Assembly: GCA_035235625.1 (NCBI GenBank)
Contig: CP141148.1
Location: 11,279,001 to 11,343,000 of the forward strand
Direction: 5' to 3'
Source: Saururus chinensis
Lineage: Eukaryota > Streptophyta > Magnoliopsida > Piperales > Saururaceae
Length of the DNA: 64,000 bases
The notes beneath the pieces were generated by a model. That model made no database searches. It worked only from the letters and a program-made list of their open reading frames with translations, and was not told the DNA's origin. A program made the position numbers and the translations under genes. Of this stretch, positions 34,381-48,100 are shown one piece after another (within the stretch, counting starts at the first letter, position 1; every line of letters starts with the position of its first letter).

Positions 34381-35411
34381 TTGAGCAATCAAACCTTCTT
34401 AAATCGTGTCTATTCAATTAGAGGTTAATCTTGAGAGTTTTTGCCAAAAACCCTAAAAATCATGTATTTTAATTTCCTTGAAAAAGTCTAATTACTGGAA
34501 ACTAATTATTAGTGATTCTTTGCTAGAAATATGGAGACAACCATGTGCTTAGAAGATTGAAAACCATTATGGCGAAAAATTTGGAGATGACGTACATAAC
34601 CAAAAGGGAGATTGATTAGATAAGAAGTGAAGTGCATCTTCAGTAAATCTAAGGGATTACACTAAGATGACTTGTACCAAAGTTTTCTACGTGACGAATT
34701 TCAAAAGGATGGACGAGGTTCTATGGTTTTTTCTGAATGGGTTTTCCACATAAAAAATCTTGAGAGCTATGTGTTTAATTTTTTAACTTTTTGCACTCGA
34801 AATAATTTTCAATTAGGGTAATTTGTTTTGTTGCATGATAAACTAGAAGTTGATCTTTAAGTAATTAGATTAAAATTTTAAAGTTGTTAATCATGTTAAT
34901 TTAAAATGGCAACTATCGCATGCTTGACGTGACCATGTGTGACAAAGTTTCAAATTTTTGTTCCCAACAATCACGTTTGGTGTATAACAAATATTTTAGG
35001 TCATGTTTTCTCCCACAATTTCGTCTTTGTGTACAAAATTTTCCATTTTGGTATTTTATTTGGTTTTTTAGCATAAGCTTTGCCAAAACCTCATCCATCC
35101 AAAAGAAGGCAACAATTGTTTGTCACTGAGTTGGAGTCTTCGATGGTTTTTCATCACTTTGAAAACATACAGTGGAGGGAGATGAGTTTGAAGTCCTACC
35201 ATTATTCCTTCCCTAACTGCAGTTGGAGAACTTCCAAAGATCTCGTTCATTGATCTCAATGCATTATTAATACATATTTCTACAGCATTTCTTAGTGATT
35301 TACACATATTTTTGCATGGTAACATGCTTTAAATTGTGTGGTTGTAGTGTTGCAAGGATCTTGATGGGAAGGGCAACTCTCACTCATTCCCTTATGCGTG
35401 AAAGACCAACT
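34381..35411. other. Gene-free spacer
   Basis: AT-rich DNA without recognisable coding sequence. Minus-strand frames at 34913-35098 and 35068-35325 have no known domain. Confidence 0.4.
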
Positions 35412-37340
35412 GTAATGCCCTGACCTGGACCACCCGACCTGGACCGGGGGTTAGATCGGAAGACAGAATTGGAATGTATTAAAATAAGCAAAAAAATTAT
35501 AACCGACTGACCAGGAGCTGAAGACTCTGAGTGCGAGAATCGTAACATTCTTCGACGCACTATGGAGTCATAGTGTTTTGTTGAGCATAGATAAGAACAA
35601 ACCTAATTTTATAACTAATTTGGATCACGCCAATGTTATTTTATTGTTGGTTACCTACGTACATATTGGGTACCATCTTCGACGTTATTCTAACACGATC
35701 AGATCCGAACATAGTTCTGCCTAACAGCTAATACATTCATCAGACATCAAAAAATTATATACGATAAAATACATATATTTTATATCTGAATAATTCATTC
35801 GGAATCCGACAAAAATCCTATAAATCAACAAAATACACATCTCACATAGGTGAGCATAATAATAACAAAACCACACATCCCACTCTATCATAGAGCGGAA
35901 GAAAACACACACCAGAGTATGTTGGATCATATCAGATCCTATCAGATAATATCAAATTTCATCTGATCATACTAATCATATCAGATCATATCAGAGTATA
36001 TCATATCACAATAGAGCATTTCAGAGTAATTCGGATCCCAGCAAAATATATCAAAGTAGATCGAATAGAAAAATATAAGCATATATTAGACCATAGCAAA
36101 TTATATATCTATATTACTAATTAAGATATGCATGCATATAAGTCATATTAAATTAGAAGGTCAGAAAAGTGTACTCCCTTTCAGTTCCGGAAGTGGCAAC
36201 GCTTGGAGTTGTTTATTTCCTTAGGGTGTCTTCCTGTTCAGGTCCGGAGATGGCGGCAAAACCTTCTCTAACTCCTTAATACTTTTCTCTTTCTGTGCCC
36301 GTAAGCTATATGTAGAACCTCACATTGACCCAGAATACTTTTCTCACAATACGCACATAGGCGATGGACAAAATCTCTCCTTACCTAGAGATACTTCTCG
36401 ATTTTTGTGCCCGTAGGTGGCATACAGAACCTCCCCTTACCTAGAGACACTTCACCCTTTTCGTGCCCGTAGGCAGCGAACATAACCTCCCCTTCCCTAG
36501 AGACACCTTACCCTTCCAGCGCTCGTAGGCGGCGGGCAGAACCTCCCCTTGCCCGGAGACACTTTACCCTTCCCGTGCCCATAGGCAGAGGGCAGAATCT
36601 CCCCTTCCCCGGAGACACTTTACCCTTCTCACACCCTTAGGCTGCAGGCAGAACCTCCACTTGCCTGGAGATACTTTACTCTTCCCACACCTGTAGGCGG
36701 CGAGCATAACCTCCCCATGCCCCAGGACGTTTCCCCCTATATAGGGTTGCTAACTCGAGGAATGGATGCTTCCATTCCGTAGAACACCCTCAAATTATTT
36801 AAGAACACTTTTTGAACGGAAGAAAACGGACTCAGAACGACTCCAAAAACTTCTCCGGAAGAATGAATGAAAATGACTATTTATATGGAAATGGCATGCG
36901 AGCGAACAGGGAAAGTTGGAATACACGCCATGTGCTTGCACCACGTGGCGCTCTTTTATTGGACCGCCAACATAAGTCGGTGCGCGTTACGCACACATGA
37001 TGCGCACGACAAGCATGGTCGTGCTGACCGGCTTGTGGCTCCCTGGCTCGGCTTGGCCGGATGACGTCAGCTATTTCATCCATTCTTGAATATTTTATTA
37101 TTATTTTATTCAAATATAATTCCAACTTCGAAACGAGATAACTGCACGATCTTGACACCGATGGACTTGTATTGACGAGCCCTTCAAAACTAGACCCTAC
37201 ATGGGTAGGTTTTCTCGCACTTTTAAAGTGGATCCCGCCCATGTGACATGCTTCCCGAGGTCGTAACTTTTGTTCCCAACCTCCGTTTCGCTCATTCTTT
37301 GGTTCGTTACTTTGAGCTCTAACCATTTACGGGAATTTCA
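35412..37340. mobile_element. Truncated solo LTR of the LARD family
   Basis: Starts with TGTAATGCCCTGACC and follows the same order of landmarks as the LTRs at 53165-60348 (minus nested DNA) and 62440-64000. These are a catctacgcact-type block, repeated atcatatcagatc words, a 56-bp tandem repeat and a ttgagctct-type end region. It stops near 37340 before reaching the terminal TGTTACA seen in the complete LTR, directly against the NDR1/HIN1-like relic. No internal region accompanies it. By comparison with the family its reading direction is probably minus. Confidence 0.75.
36290..36735. repeat. 56-bp tandem repeat inside the LTR, about 8 units
   Basis: Units begin gtgcccgtagg at 36407, 36463 and 36519 (spacing 56) and include gcagaacctccccttgccc and ggagacactttaccctt. 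More diverged units flank these. Related but poorer arrays are present at the same LTR position at about 59340-59720 and 63260-63650, so the array is part of the family's LTR. Confidence 0.9.
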
Positions 37341-37344
37341 CAAG

Positions 37345-37862
37345 ATGAACAACTCCTTCCCATTCAGGCCTTGCATCGCAGATTCGCAGTCACTAGCGAC
37401 AAAGATGTCTAGCCATAGCATCATAGAGATGGGAGGCTCCTATGCAGAGCTGGCCAACGAAGACTACTACTCCCACTGGGTCAAGGACTCGCCTCTCACA
37501 TCTGCAAGCTGGTCTACGCCATCTTCCTCTTCCTCCTGCTCATCGTCGGCATCCTTGCCTTCATTCTATGGCTCAGCCTTCGCCCCCGCTTCCACGTGCG
37601 GTCCTTCTCTTTCCCGCCGCTCTCTCCTTCAACGTGACGGATAAGAATCCGAACCAGAGCGTGGGAATCTACTACGATGCCATAAACGCGTCGGTGTATT
37701 ACAGAGAGGGTGATTGGAGCGATGACTCTGTTGTTCCCCTTCTACCAGCAGCCCAAGAACACAACGTGGGTGGTCGTGGTGCTGAGCGGGCAGATGCTGA
37801 CGGTGAGAGAGGAGGTGTAGAAGCAAATGATGGCGGACCGGGCTGGCTGAGCAATTGTTAAG
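37345..37862 (+). pseudogene. NDR1/HIN1-like (LEA_2) gene relic
   Basis: Three frames each hold a collinear part of this family. First, a 5' leader with ELANEDYYSHWVKDSP (frame of 37345). Second, SHICKLVYAIFLFLLLIVG and the rest of a hydrophobic helix ending in LWLSLRPRF (about 37505-37615). Third, SFNVTDKNPNQSVGIYYDA and NASVYYREGDWSDDS (about 37625-37735), then FPFYQQPKNTTW and LSGQMLTVREEV in yet another frame (about 37738-37820). The order (single membrane helix, then beta-rich LEA_2 domain with NPN) is that of NHL proteins, plasma-membrane proteins linked to defence. At least three frame changes and an early stop near 37821 break it. The C-terminal part of the domain is missing. The upstream side is a truncated LTR, so the native promoter is gone. 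Confidence 0.85.
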
Positions 37863-38558
37863 TTTGGTAACGCTGTGTCATTTTTTTTGGCCGCTAGAAG
37901 AAATCTCCATACGTCGCTTTTGCATGCAGACACTTCTCTCGATTTGCATGTAGATGCTTTTGCATAACTTAAAGTTGATTTATTAGTTGAGATTAAGTTT
38001 TTGTTTGGTTACAACGACCAGAAGCTTTGGCTGCCCCAAGCAAATTGACAACGTCCTAGTGCTGATGGTTGCTCCGGTCACCGATAGGTTGGGTAATGTG
38101 GTGTCATCGATCAAGAACCAACATGGGAAATTCTTCATCCTTAGCATCAACGGCGGGGGCAGCAAGAGAAGGTAGAAGGCTTGGCTGAGTTGGCCATATG
38201 GACGATGCATGCATGGGTTTAGGTCGGAATGTCTAATTTTGTCGTTTGAAACAATAAAACAACCTTTAAGGTGATATAACCCAATTTCGTTGATTGAAAA
38301 GTTGATTTTGTCCTTTCAAATGATGAAATTATATAAAAATAAAAAAAATTACATAAGCACCACCTGCTTGGCTAACGCCTGCGTGCTAAAAAATAACACC
38401 ACTTTCAGAAATATTTCCTAATTATTTTTCCATTAAAATTTTGCCTCCACTATAGATCTTGCCAATGGCGTGACGAATCATAATCTGATGGTCAAAACTA
38501 CAGTCCGCTTCCTGGGTGGGCCCGTACAGGCCAGATTTCCACTTCTCCCAGCCCAAAT
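37863..38558. other. Spacer between NHL relic and MITE
   Basis: No certain gene. A 62-codon plus-strand frame at 37987-38175 (VLMVAPVTDRLGNVVSSIK) does not match a family I recognise. The GC content falls from the relic towards the MITE. Confidence 0.35.
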
Positions 38559-38896
38559 TAGCGATGCCACCGGGTTGGGTTTTGCCAAACCTGAACCCGA
38601 TACCACATAACAAACCTGTGACCCAAACCCGACCTGACCCGAACACGAACCCGACCCATTTGACCTGAATAGAATAAAAAAATATTATTTTAATAATTTT
38701 TTTAAAAATAATATTAAAAAATATATAAATATATAATTTATATTTATATTCGGGTTGGGTCAGGTCGGGTCGGGTTAGATCACCTAAAACCTGAACCCAA
38801 CCTGAATAAGCTATTGGGGTTATTTTTAAAAACTAAAACCCTACCTATTAGGGTCGGGTTGGGTTTACCATTTACCCGACCTGAGTCGCATCCCTA
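38559..38896 (+). mobile_element. hAT-type MITE, copy 1 (338 bp)
   Basis: Ends are TAGCGATGCCACC and, inverted, TAGGGATGCGACT. Flanking 8-bp words are gcccaaat (38551-38558) and gccgaaat (38897-38904), one mismatch apart. The outer arms are rich in gggttgggt and cccgaaccc words around an AT-rich centre. A second copy lies at 50991-51338. It sits about 300 bp upstream of the RPS11 start codon. Confidence 0.85.
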
Positions 38897-39079
38897 GCCG
38901 AAATTGACCACCATAAATGCGTACGATTGCTGCTGCTTACTTGTTGTGCGCACCACGATGGACGGGCCGTATGCCATGCCAACGTGCGGGGCCATGCCTT
39001 AAGTAGCGCGCGTGGGGCAAGAAGAACAGGGGCGAGCGTACATCGCATTTGGCATAAATCTACCCCTACAGGAGCCTCG

Positions 39080-39118
39080 TATATAAGCGCCGAACCCGCA
39101 TTTCAGGATTAGGGTTTT
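39080..39118 (+). promoter_or_regulatory. RPS11 core promoter: TATA box and telo-box
   Basis: TATATAAG at 39080-39087 lies 117-124 bp before the start codon. A telo-box-like ttagggtttt at 39109-39118 falls at the expected start site, and a CT repeat (ctctctctctc) follows at about 39126. Telo-boxes near the transcription start are common in plant ribosomal protein genes (established knowledge). The region is GC-richer than its surroundings. Confidence 0.6.
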
Positions 39119-39203
39119 GAGCGTGCTCTCTCTCTCTCTGTGCGTCTCGGATTTGCCCTTCGCCTCTGCTCTCCCGAGCCCCCTCCAGCCCCGCAGCTCG
39201 ATC

Positions 39204-41601
<2,398 letters not shown>

Positions 41602-42732
41602 TGCTTTATTCAAATCTAATTACATTTTGGTTTACTTGAATTGAACAATGTATCAGTGAGACAAAAATTATGTTCTGGTAGTTTGTTGAGTTGGAACAGA
41701 ACTAGCTACTGTTGTCCGTTTGCAGTAGCAATGTTTTTTGCCTTTGCATCAAATCAATGTTATTCGTACGAAATTGTTAACTCATTTATCCGCCACTTGA
41801 TCTAAGTTTTTTTATTGGGAAGATTATGGTATTTTTCAATTTATTGGTACATTTTTCGTGCGGCCATATTCAATCTCCTGCATAAGCCGAAATTTCAGTT
41901 CCGTCCATATCCTCTATCATGTGAATTCATAATAGGAACATACTATCAACAAGTACATGATAAGGACAAATGATTCGGTCGATTGATTCCTTGAAAATTG
42001 CGGTTCAAGTTTGAAAAGTGATTCCTATTAGAACGAGGAACATTGTACCGTTGATTTTTTTCTGTTATACTGTACGGTTAATTGATTGAAAAGAACTGTC
42101 TAAATTAATCTCAGGGCCCTGTAATGTACCCCAGAATGCTTGATTAAGCATTATGGGCAATTTCGGGTGTAGTCACCGATGAGTGGGCTGCAGGCTAGAA
42201 TGGCTGCTGGGAAAGATTTTTGAAGCAGAGGCGAGGGGCTGCCTAGTAGGGCACAATGTAAGACGTACAGGAAATGCCGCCTTTTATTCTGTGGAGAGAA
42301 ACAGCAACCTTTCATCAGCTCCCAGAAACTGTTTTTCGTCTTTGTTGGCTCCGAGGGAGAGTTCGTACAAAAAAAAGTGAAGTTCGTGTTCGGTGTTACG
42401 CCAAACTTATAGTTGCTACCACGGAAAATATTATATGTTTATGTTACTGGCAGGCCTACCTAAGTACTGATTGTTAAAAGTTTTTAATTTGATTGAGGGG
42501 CCAAGACGGAGAATTAGGGAGCAGCCCAATGGGGAAGATTTGTGGAAACTCCTGGAACTGATATCCGGTTTTTCGAAAATGCTTATGTTGAAATGGTATC
42601 AAGGTGCAATTAATCTGGGCATTGGTGCAGACAACCCTTGCAATGTCATGAGTGGCGGGGTAGATAAAAATAATAATTTTAGAAGCTGTTTTTATACGTT
42701 TAGATGTGGGTCACACAATTAAATAAAAATTG
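41602..42732. other. RPS11 3' region and spacer
   Basis: The 3' UTR starts at 41602; no unambiguous poly(A) signal stands out. Small frames at 42183-42477 and 42471-42722 have no recognisable domain. Confidence 0.4.
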
Positions 42733-42867
42733 CTCTCTCTATCCTAAATTTATAGTTTAATATAGTTTTTTAAAATAAATTAACATTAATTTACTTTAAA
42801 AAACCAAATAGAGCTAGGAGGTAGGACTATTTTTTCAAATATATCTTTTAATATGGGATGGAGGAAG
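42733..42867 (+). mobile_element. Stowaway-like MITE (135 bp)
   Basis: Left end CTCTCTCTATCCTAAAT and right end ATATGGGATGGAGGAAG are diverged forms of the Stowaway terminal repeat (CTCCCTCCGTCCCA). The right side is followed by TA, the expected target dinucleotide; the left flank reads tg, probably mutated. The interior is AT-rich and non-coding. Confidence 0.75.
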
Positions 42868-43143
42868 TAAATATTAAGTTAGCCTTTGCTATGTCCTCCC
42901 TTAACTCATGCCATAGTATGCCTGGCCATGGCGACTGGTAATCCCTGATGTTCGCTGGACACTAGGTAGACAAGCTGATGAAGATAAGCACTTTGACTCC
43001 AAGCCTCCTAATCCACCCGACCCTAATTTCTCATAATTTCTTGCCTCCCTTTTTGTTTGCGCCTAAGGTTTATTTCCCCCCTCTCCTTCCCCATCCCCAT
43101 GAATCATACTTCTATGATAAGGGAGAGCCAACTATTTAAAGTT

Positions 43144-43215
43144 GAGTTAATTCAATAGTTAATTAATTTACTTTAGTTTTCTCTAAAGTAAATTAATTAA
43201 TTATTGAATTAACTC
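43144..43215. repeat. AT-rich perfect-style hairpin, 33-bp arms
   Basis: Arms 43144-43176 and 43183-43215 are reverse complements with a single mismatch, around a 6-nt loop (ttttct). The left arm starts gagttaattcaatagtt. No other copy was noticed in the window and no target duplication is obvious. It may be a tiny foldback or replication-generated palindrome. Confidence 0.9.
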
Positions 43216-43876
43216 ACTTTTTCCGATTCCCAAAGAGAGTTTGGACTACATTATATAGGCCTTAAGCCTTCCGTAACAAGGACTATCACTAGGAAACTAT
43301 GAAAAATTAAACACTGAACCAAAAAATCATATTAAACTAGGGTAATAAGTTGCCAATCTTTGAAGAGGAAGGTGGTTGATTTGGGTGGGATCCCATGTAA
43401 TTCGTACGGTCCATAAGAAAAGTTTGGAGGGGATGCAAATGGAGGACGCTTAAAAGTGGATAGGGTAACCTGAGAAGGCTTGGATGAAGTTAATATGAAA
43501 TAATATGAATATCATATCTTTTATGAAAGAGTTAGCACATGACATACTAGAGTGAAGGCATAAGATCCATACGGCAGACATCAATTGTTGATATTTTTTT
43601 TAATTACGATCATATATTTGAGGAGCTATTTTAAGATTGGTTCTTAGGCCTACTGCTAAAGTTTTTGCCATTAATGGGCCAGTTACCAGACAAATACGAC
43701 CAACGTTTATTCCAACATTGTTTGATAGCCTAAGGGAAGAAAAGAGGTATAAATGGAAAGGTAAGAAGAGTTAAGGGGCCACTGGAGATGGAGGGGGAAA
43801 AAGTGGAGGGAAGGGGCATGAATGAAGAAGTGGATATGAGATGGAATGAATGGAGTATGAGATTTTTCCATTGTAG

Positions 43877-43913
43877 TTATTTTATTATTATTATCATTAT
43901 TATTATTATTATA
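43877..43913. repeat. ATT microsatellite
   Basis: A run of tta/att trinucleotides with one interruption (atc). Part of a 1.1-kb gene-free stretch (42868-44009) that also holds the hairpin at 43144. Confidence 0.9.
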
Positions 43914-44009
43914 TTTTTCCTAATTTGACTTGAGTCGACATAATTGACCTAGTTCGTGCCAAAATAGGTTCAATGAATCATCCTAGCTTTTAAAACCATT
44001 GCTTCAACT

Positions 44010-45043
44010 TGTAGAGTGGCCGGCCAGCAGCGGAAGTAGTGGTGGGAGAGGTGGCACAAACAAAAAATCCAATCTTTACATGATCTACAACATAAGCATG
44101 CAAATTCTAATAACAATTAGCAATATACATGTATGTAAATTATTCAATCAAAGGAGAACTAATTAAGATGGGATGATATGAACTGACCTTGGGCTTGATC
44201 CAGCCCTAGCACGCCCTCTTCTTGAAGATCTAATCCGCCAAAAGATAGATCTAATCAAACAAACAAGAGAAGCAAGGATTACCTTCAACGATTTATGTGT
44301 TGATCCCTTCTAGCCTTGATCTTGGAGTCAATTTTAACAAAGCCTCTCCTTGAAGCCTCAAATCAGTGAGCTCCTCTTCCAACCTTGCACTACACACCGT
44401 AGGAGAAGGAAGGGAACTTCTAGAGGAAAAAGAAGGGGCGGCCAACTCTTAGACAAGAGAAAACCACACACAACAAAGGAGAGAGGAAGGGGACGGACTA
44501 GAGAGAGAGAGGGGAGAGTCAAGAATAAATTCAAATGAATTCAATCATCCAAACCAAGAGGGGGTCGCCCCATTTCAGCTTATTCTCTCCCTCTCCATAA
44601 ATCTCCTTCCTTTCCAATTATAGCACAGGCCATAAATGGACATCCTCTTATGGGCTCATTGAACGGGCCCAAGACAATGGGCTTAGATGCTAAAACACTG
44701 GCTTAATCCAAAGGGTCATACACAACGGGTGCGGGCTCTATCTCACAGAGCCCACGGAGGCCTGAAGCCCCCTGCACACGGCCAAACCCGCGACAGGGTC
44801 AACCCCACGCTTTCTACGTATCCTACCCTCCAACACCTAATTCGCGCGATTGGGCCCCACAATGTGTAAATGCACACCTAGACGTATGTCTAGTGTACGT
44901 GTGTGACATGTGTGGGTCCCATACAAATTATGTGTACTGAGGCGTCCGCCCCCACCACCCTTAGACCACGTGACCCATACCGGTTCACCTGGACCGCGAC
45001 ACATTAGACCAAACCGGGCCCGAGCCCATACCATGGTCCAACA
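44010..45043 (-). mobile_element. Solo LTR, 1034 bp, with target duplication
   Basis: On the minus strand it reads TGTTGGACCATGG... to ...CACTCTACA. The 5-bp word caact lies on both sides (44005-44009 and 45044-45048). There is no internal region, so this is a solo LTR left by recombination between two LTRs. The TGTTGG start would suit a Ty1/copia element, but the superfamily cannot be proven without coding sequence. Ends and target duplication are intact, which suggests moderate age. Confidence 0.85.
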
Positions 45044-45169
45044 CAACTTTCTCTAGGATTAAGACATAAACAAGTATCAATAAAGGCAGAATGTTCTTGA
45101 AAAGAGAATTTCCTGGTCACTTCTAGATAATTATTTTTTAACAAGAAGGCACTAACTTAACTAGAAATA

Positions 45170-48100
45170 AATAGTTCTGTTTGTATGAGCCCGGGCTCAA
45201 GTGCGTCAGTGTGAGACTAAGGTATGTGGGCTGTCGGATATGATTTGATGGCACACATAACTCAAGGGCAATCATGTTGCTTGTCCCTTGCACCACCAGA
45301 TCTCGATGTGATGGCTTTTGTAACCCGGGCTTAGCCAGCATCAGTGAGCCCTAGCTCAGCTAGCGCGCATGAGCCAAGCCCCAACTAGAATGCATGATCT
45401 TGGACTGAGCTAGTGCACGTGAGCCCAGGTTCATACTAACTTTCTCGGAATATGAATTCATTTGAATGCATCAATAGCAAATAGAGAATGGAAATGAAAA
45501 AAAAAAATTGAAACTGTATCTTTATGTAAAAAATTGTGTCAATTTGACTCTTAGCTTTTCAAACTAAACTCGGTGGTAATTCAAAAGTCACGTGAATAGG
45601 AAACAAATTCTACATAGAATATCCTATTTTTGGAAATCCCCTCTTTATTTGATTGATTGTTCACTGTTCAATTTGAGAAGTTGACTAGAATTAATTGATC
45701 TTTTTCATTGGGCAACCTCACTCGTGTTCTTCCCATCAATCCTTCCAAAGGATGAAAGATCTTTTACTTCTCTTCTTCAAGAAATACTATACATTCAAGG
45801 CCGATTGATCGGGTGATCAAAACAATTGATCACTGATATAGTATTCTCATCACTCTCAAGTGTGTATTTGTGATGTGTGTGGGTATTTTACCTAACAAAG
45901 TCTTCTGATATGCTTCATCTTCATCATGTAGTTTTGAATTGCAACCAAATAATCTTGTGACTCAAATTGTACATCTTTGACATTGTTTAGATTACCGAAA
46001 TAAGTCAATTCTATACATATAACTCTATTTCTATATGTACATAAATCTCCCCCCTTGGCTATTTTGTAATAAAATACTACAATCCATCATTTTGAAATAA
46101 AAATGATAATTCTTAGTGCATAATTTAGACAATGACATATCTAACTTGAAAAATGACTCTCCCCATTAATTTATGATACTCAAATCCAAATGTGATATAG
46201 TATTCAACTGGTAATCAACATGTACATTACAATGAAGAACATATATACATAGTAATATTCTAAGACACAAGTGAATACATAATTTAAATGTTCCAATACT
46301 TGTGATATATACTTATCTAACATTTCTATCTATTTTCCCCATTTTTTAAGAAATAGATAAAGCTAAAAACAACAATATGTTGGGAAAATACAGTTTGATC
46401 AATCACATCAAAAATTTAGAATAAAAAGAATTATATTAATATGACTTAAAAGGAAAAATATAAGCAATATATTTATGTCTAATCATAATCATCAATTTAA
46501 AGATACAACATATTTAATAGGAAATATAAATATCTCAAATTGAAAATCATAACCTCATTAGAAACATCAATTAAAACATTAACTAAAATAACAAAGTTTT
46601 CTTATAAAAATAGAAACTCTATTTCAATATACTCATTATGTCCAATGATTTCTATCTTAGTCATTCAAGATATTCAAAGATTAAACAACAATCTAGAAAC
46701 ATGTACAACAATGTAAAATCATCTTATAATTTACTAAAAAATTCACTACCCTAAGAATGTAAATTACCAAAATACCAACGGACAATAACAATCTTAGACT
46801 TGTCTCAAATTTTAAAATGTTATTTGAAATTAAGTTTGAAAACAACATTCCAAACATTAGTCAAAATTTACATCACAAATTTATTTTTCTGTTGGATTGT
46901 CAAGTTAAAAAAATAAAACAAAACTTTAAACGCATAGAACCATATGTTTAACCAATAGAAATGAATGGAAACAATGGAATAATTTGGATCTATGCTAAAC
47001 TAACAATCTACAACAAAAATTAGTAGTGAAGATAAGCTTGAATTGACTGAAATTGAACAATTCAAGTTTGACATTTACTTGACCAAGTTGAAAAGGCTAA
47101 GATGTCTCCAATAATATAGCTAAAACAATCAAATTGACTTCAAATATTTCATAATTTACTCAATTTTTTTTTGTTATATTTAGGGGTAGGCAAAATACAC
47201 ATATAGCATATATGATGTTTTCTTGAGATAAAATCAATCGATCTCTATCAACAACTAGTAGACTAACTTTGAGCAATTCTCAAATAATTTTTTTTTAAAT
47301 TTGAAAAGATTCCAATAAATTTCATATTAAAAACCCAACCCCAAACAAACTAAATAAATTAAATGTTTACTCTAGAACTCAAGTAAATCATCAAATTAAA
47401 AATATGTTTAAATCATAGTCTTATACTTGTCAATATCATAACTCAAGCATCATACAACTAAATATTTATGTCTCTTGTTCCCTAACTTTGATTAATGAGC
47501 TCCTTAGTGTGTGAATTTCAAGTGTATCCTCTTAATATAAATGTTCTAGGTTTTCTTTTCCAACTTACTTCCTAGACTCCATAACATACAATCATTCTTT
47601 ACAATTGTGTAATAAAAAAATTTATTTATTTTTTTATACATGTGCCTTTTTCAATTTTGATTTTTTTCAATATTTTTAATCTTTTGTTTTGGGCTTGACT
47701 TTTTCCTAAACCCTCTCTATATGTTTTTTTTTCTTTTGATGTCAATTTTCTTTTGGATGCAAAGTAGATGGTGGCTTTCACACTAGCATAGGACATCCTA
47801 TGTAGGTAGCCATTTTTCATCATGTTTACATAGACAATTCTTCTTCTTCTTTTTTTATAAAATGAATTTTTAAATTTCTTGAAAGAGTATAAAAAAAGTA
47901 CATCAATTTCTTTAAAGCATTTTAGCAAGTTTATCTAATTTAGATTTTCTAATCCATATTAAACTCTAACTTCCCAAGTCATTAAGGTTTGTAGATTTCA
48001 CATTTAAGTTCTTATCATGAAATTGCCTTGAGTCTCATGATGTGTGCAATGTTTTAGAAAAAAACAAAGACTTATACATCAAGATGAAGATGATTAACAT

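Noticed and set aside
36877-37326. 149-codon minus-strand frame
   Set aside because: Lies fully within the end part of the truncated LTR, whose relatives at 60 kb and 64 kb do not keep the frame.
37987-38175. 62-codon frame as an independent small gene
   Set aside because: No family recognised, no promoter or splice context; left as spacer.
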